Below are positions 61,916 to 64,000 of a stretch of 64,000 nt of DNA, one piece after another; position 1 is the first letter of the stretch; every line of letters begins with the position of its first letter. The DNA is from Thermosediminibacterales bacterium (GTDB lineage: Bacteria > Bacillota > Thermosediminibacteria > Koleobacterales > JARRCM01): positions 23,387 through 87,386 of the forward strand of contig JARRCM010000005.1 in the NCBI GenBank assembly GCA_029982205.1, read 5' to 3'. A model generated the notes under the pieces. That model saw only the letters and a program-made list of their open reading frames with translations. It was not told where the DNA came from and did no database searches. The position numbers and the translations under genes are program-made.

Positions 61916-62353
61916 TTAAAGGCAGCATGCATTTGGTTCTTCTCGAAACTCCTTATACCTCTTATATGATAAACGGACAAGTGATTTGTCTTGGCTGTAT
62001 GTTATCCTCTCTACAGCTTCATCTATAGGAAAAAAACGACCATTTATAAATCCTTCGTTTCTATTTATTGTATAGTTTTTATCTTTAGCTTCCATTAGAT
62101 ACCAAATAATCTGATTACAAACAGGCCGCTGGCGGGAATAAGAATAAAATTCGTAACAGGTCTCGCCTACTGAAGAAATTATTTTCGCATCTAGCCCTGT
62201 TTCATGTTTTACACGATTAAGAGCTACTTCATATGCCATTTTCCCATGCCTTATTATACCTTTCGGTAGCACCCATTCACCTTTATCATTTTTTAATATA
62301 AAAACCTCGTCCTCGTAAAATACCACGCCGCCGGCACAGTTTCTAATTAACAT
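61916..62353 (-). CDS. NUDIX hydrolase
   Basis: 145 residues. 'GGVVFYEDEVFILKNDKGEWVLPKGIIRHGKMAYEVALNRVKHETGLDA' covers the region of the Nudix box, but it departs from GX5EX7REUXEEXGU: 'GKMAYEVALNRVKHETGL' has few of the acidic residues, so activity may be altered. 'YYEFYSYSRQRPVCNQIIWYLMEAK'-like body follows. Substrate unknown. It lies about 95 bases upstream of luxS on the same strand. Confidence 0.7.
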   Translation of the reverse strand: MLIRNCAGGVVFYEDEVFILKNDKGEWVLPKGIIRHGKMAYEVALNRVKHETGLDAKIISSVGETCYEFYSYSRQRPVCNQIIWYLMEAKDKNYTINRNEGFINGRFFPIDEAVERITYSQDKSLVRLSYKRYKEFREEPNACCL

Positions 62354-62579
62354 ATCTCAGCCCCCATTCATAATTTCTTAAATTAAAAATTCTACAGAGC
62401 CAGATGTTTTTCCTCTAATTCGTTTCAAAATATTTTTTGGTATTTTTTGATAATACAGTCTATATTTACATCTTTGTATTATTATTTGGTCAAATATTAT
62501 TTATTTAAAAAGCAGGAATTCAATTCATTTTTAACGAATATTTTCCTATCATTCTCAATTTTGTAGTAGGGGTGATCTA

Positions 62580-63428
62580 ATGGAAGAAAATTACAAAGGA
62601 ACACTTTTAGAATGCTTTGTTAGAGTTGCACCTTATATTAACGACCTTACTATAAGAGATATAGCCGTAGCAGTAACTGACCGCGAAAAATACCTTTGTT
62701 ATTATCCCGGAAAAAATATAGACCATGGAGTCAAGCCGGGAGATCCAGTAAAAAAAGGTTCGGTAGTTTATGACGCAATGGAAAACAAAAAACTCAAAGT
62801 TGCTAGGGTTGATGATAAAAGTCTGTTTGGAATAACATATATTGCTCTTGCAATGCCAGTATTAGATGAACATACAGGGACAGTTATAGGAGGAGTTGCT
62901 TTCCTAGAAAACACCGACCAGCAGGACACTTTAAGAAGTATGGCAGATGAAATTGCTTCCGCAACCCAAGAAGTAAGCGAATCTACCCAAAAAATAGCCG
63001 CTCAAGCTCAGGAATTAGCCACTCTTGGTCAAGAACTTAATAAGTTTGCAAACGATTCTTATCAACAGATTACAAATGTAGATGAAATTATTGATTTCAT
63101 TAAAGATGTCGCATCTCAAACCAATCTTTTAGGACTAAATGCTGCTATTGAAGCTGCAAGAGTTGGAGAGGCCGGTAGGGGTTTTAGTGTGGTAGCAGGT
63201 GAAATAAGGAAACTGTCATCAAAAAGCAGTGAATCAGTAGATAATATTCAATCACTACTCGAAAAGATAAAAAAGTCCAGTGAGCATATAAAGAAATCCG
63301 TTGACTCAGTGGACGCTATTGCCAGTGAACAAGCATCTCTCCTTCAATTTATCGTAGGATCGGTAGAAGAAATCAACTCCATGGTCGAAGAACTCTTAAG
63401 TTTAGCAGAGAGAATGAGTAATAAATAA
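62580..63428 (+). CDS. soluble methyl-accepting chemotaxis-type receptor (YfmS-like)
   Basis: 282 residues behind GGGGTG, with no membrane segment. N-terminal ~120 residues are a small sensory domain ('[43 protein letters not shown]', '[26 protein letters not shown]'). From ~130 a signalling coiled coil with the MCP tip '[36 protein letters not shown]'. Size and layout resemble Bacillus YfmS. No other chemotaxis gene is in the window. The ~225-base upstream gap has no clear promoter. Confidence 0.85.
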   Translation: MEENYKGTLLECFVRVAPYINDLTIRDIAVAVTDREKYLCYYPGKNIDHGVKPGDPVKKGSVVYDAMENKKLKVARVDDKSLFGITYIALAMPVLDEHTGTVIGGVAFLENTDQQDTLRSMADEIASATQEVSESTQKIAAQAQELATLGQELNKFANDSYQQITNVDEIIDFIKDVASQTNLLGLNAAIEAARVGEAGRGFSVVAGEIRKLSSKSSESVDNIQSLLEKIKKSSEHIKKSVDSVDAIASEQASLLQFIVGSVEEINSMVEELLSLAERMSNK

Positions 63429-63448
63429 ATGTTTTTGATTAATAACAA

Positions 63449-63489
63449 AAAAGGTCTTAGACCGTAGCGACTACGTTCTAAGACCTTTT
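63449..63489. terminator. terminator between the chemoreceptor gene and the rRNA operon
   Basis: AAAAGGTCTTAG-ACCGTAG and CTACGTTCTAAGACCTTTT form a long stem around CGA, with A/U tracts on both strands. It is placed to stop both the convergent receptor gene and the 5S end of the rRNA operon. Confidence 0.8.
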
Positions 63490-63507
63490 AATATAAGGAG
63501 AATAGGT

Positions 63508-63623
63508 ATCGGCAGCGACTTACTCTTCCGGCCACTTACGAGGCAAGTACCATCAGCGCAGGAGGGCTTAACCTGTGTGTTCGGAATGGGAACCGGTGTA
63601 TCCCCTCCGCTATAGCCACCGAA
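63508..63623 (-). rRNA. rrf: 5S ribosomal RNA
   Basis: About 116 nt. On the minus strand GGTGGCTATAGCGG starts the molecule; CCGTTCCGAACACA-like CCCATTCCGAACACACAGGTTAAGCC is the conserved loop, and GATGGTACTTGCC precedes the 3' end. It follows the 23S end by about 105 bases, the usual order. Confidence 0.9.
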
Positions 63624-63728
63624 AATATTAAATTTACACACTGAAAATTACACAGTGAAGTACTACCTTAAAAGTAGAAGCAATACCTGAAGCTATTTCT
63701 AGCATCTAGTCTCCAGCTTCTAATAAGA

Positions 63729-64000
63729 GGTCAAGCCCTCGACCTATTAGTATCGGTCAGCTGAATACATTACTGCACTTACACCTCCGACCTATCTACC
63801 AGGTAATCTACCTGGGGTCTTACTCCTTTAGCAGGATGGGAAACCTTATCTTAGGGGGGGCTTCGCGCTTAGATGCCTTCAGCGCTTATCCCTGCCAGAC
63901 TTGGCTACCCAGCTGTGCCGATGGCTCGACAACTGGTACACCAGAGGTCTGTCCACCCCGGTCCTCTCGTACTAAGGGCAGCTCCCTTCAAGTTTCCTAC
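63729..64000 (-). rRNA. rrl: 23S ribosomal RNA, 3' end (continues beyond window)
   Basis: On the minus strand the last ~270 nt include the sarcin-ricin loop AGTACGAGAGGACCGGG and the 3' end ACTAATAGGTCGAGGGCTTGACC. The 5' part, and presumably 16S, lie off the right edge. Confidence 0.95.

Overview
The window reads as an origin-proximal chromosome segment of an anaerobic, endospore-forming, low-GC Clostridia-type Firmicute. Sporulation genes (SPOCS/DUF3794, yabG, bofA, a SpoIID-amidase fusion), oxygen-sensitive enzymes (aldehyde:ferredoxin oxidoreductase, four-subunit pyruvate-type ferredoxin oxidoreductase, AdhE, many ferredoxin domains), Firmicute T-boxes, a large Bacillus-type SRP RNA and TTG/GTG starts with strong Shine-Dalgarno sites all agree. 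A member of Thermosediminibacterales/Thermoanaerobacterales such as Tepidanaerobacter is a guess only.

The backbone is the familiar Firmicute ori block, mostly on the minus strand, read here right to left: rRNA operon end (23S-5S), serS with its T-box, tRNA-Ser/tRNA-Arg genes around tadA, SRP RNA, dnaX, ybaB, recR, yaaL, bofA, then yaaO, tmk, yaaR, holB, yaaT, trmN6, rsmI, proC, abrB, metG with its T-box, tatD, yabE, rsmA, yabG and veg. No rnmV is seen between yabE and rsmA, and no yaaQ beside yaaR.

Accessory blocks interrupt it. (1) 2.0-8.8 kb: a redox operon with a DadA-like FAD dehydrogenase, a sodium:solute symporter, an FCD regulator, a BFD-type [2Fe-2S] protein, DapA, a small [2Fe-2S] protein, an FAD/NAD oxidoreductase and a double [4Fe-4S] ferredoxin, divergent from a tungsten-type aldehyde:ferredoxin oxidoreductase. 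(2) 31.0-34.4 kb: a second, rearranged copy of the five redox subunits between tmk and yaaR. These look like amino-acid or N-methyl-amino-acid dehydrogenase complexes (proline, D-hydroxyproline, sarcosine or HcnABC-like); the substrate is not readable. (3) 36.7-45.9 kb: an apparently sigma-54-controlled island. A dCache histidine kinase, a GAFTGA-bearing response regulator and an OpuAC-like binding lipoprotein form one operon ending in a terminator. Beyond it lie a perfect inverted repeat, a consensus -24/-12 promoter, and then an alpha/beta-hydrolase-like protein, a GltS-family symporter, a broken tandem nitrilase-fold lipoprotein and a DUF6282-like protein. Two enzymes here lack their usual nucleophile, so this is my best candidate for an undescribed system. 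(4) 46.2-49.3 kb: the porGDAB operon.

The right end carries adhE, a DUF1540 protein, a HypE-like AIR-synthase protein, luxS, a NUDIX hydrolase and a soluble chemoreceptor before the rRNA operon. I see no insertion sequence, prophage, CRISPR array or attachment site. All identifications come from motif and family recognition by eye; no database search was run.
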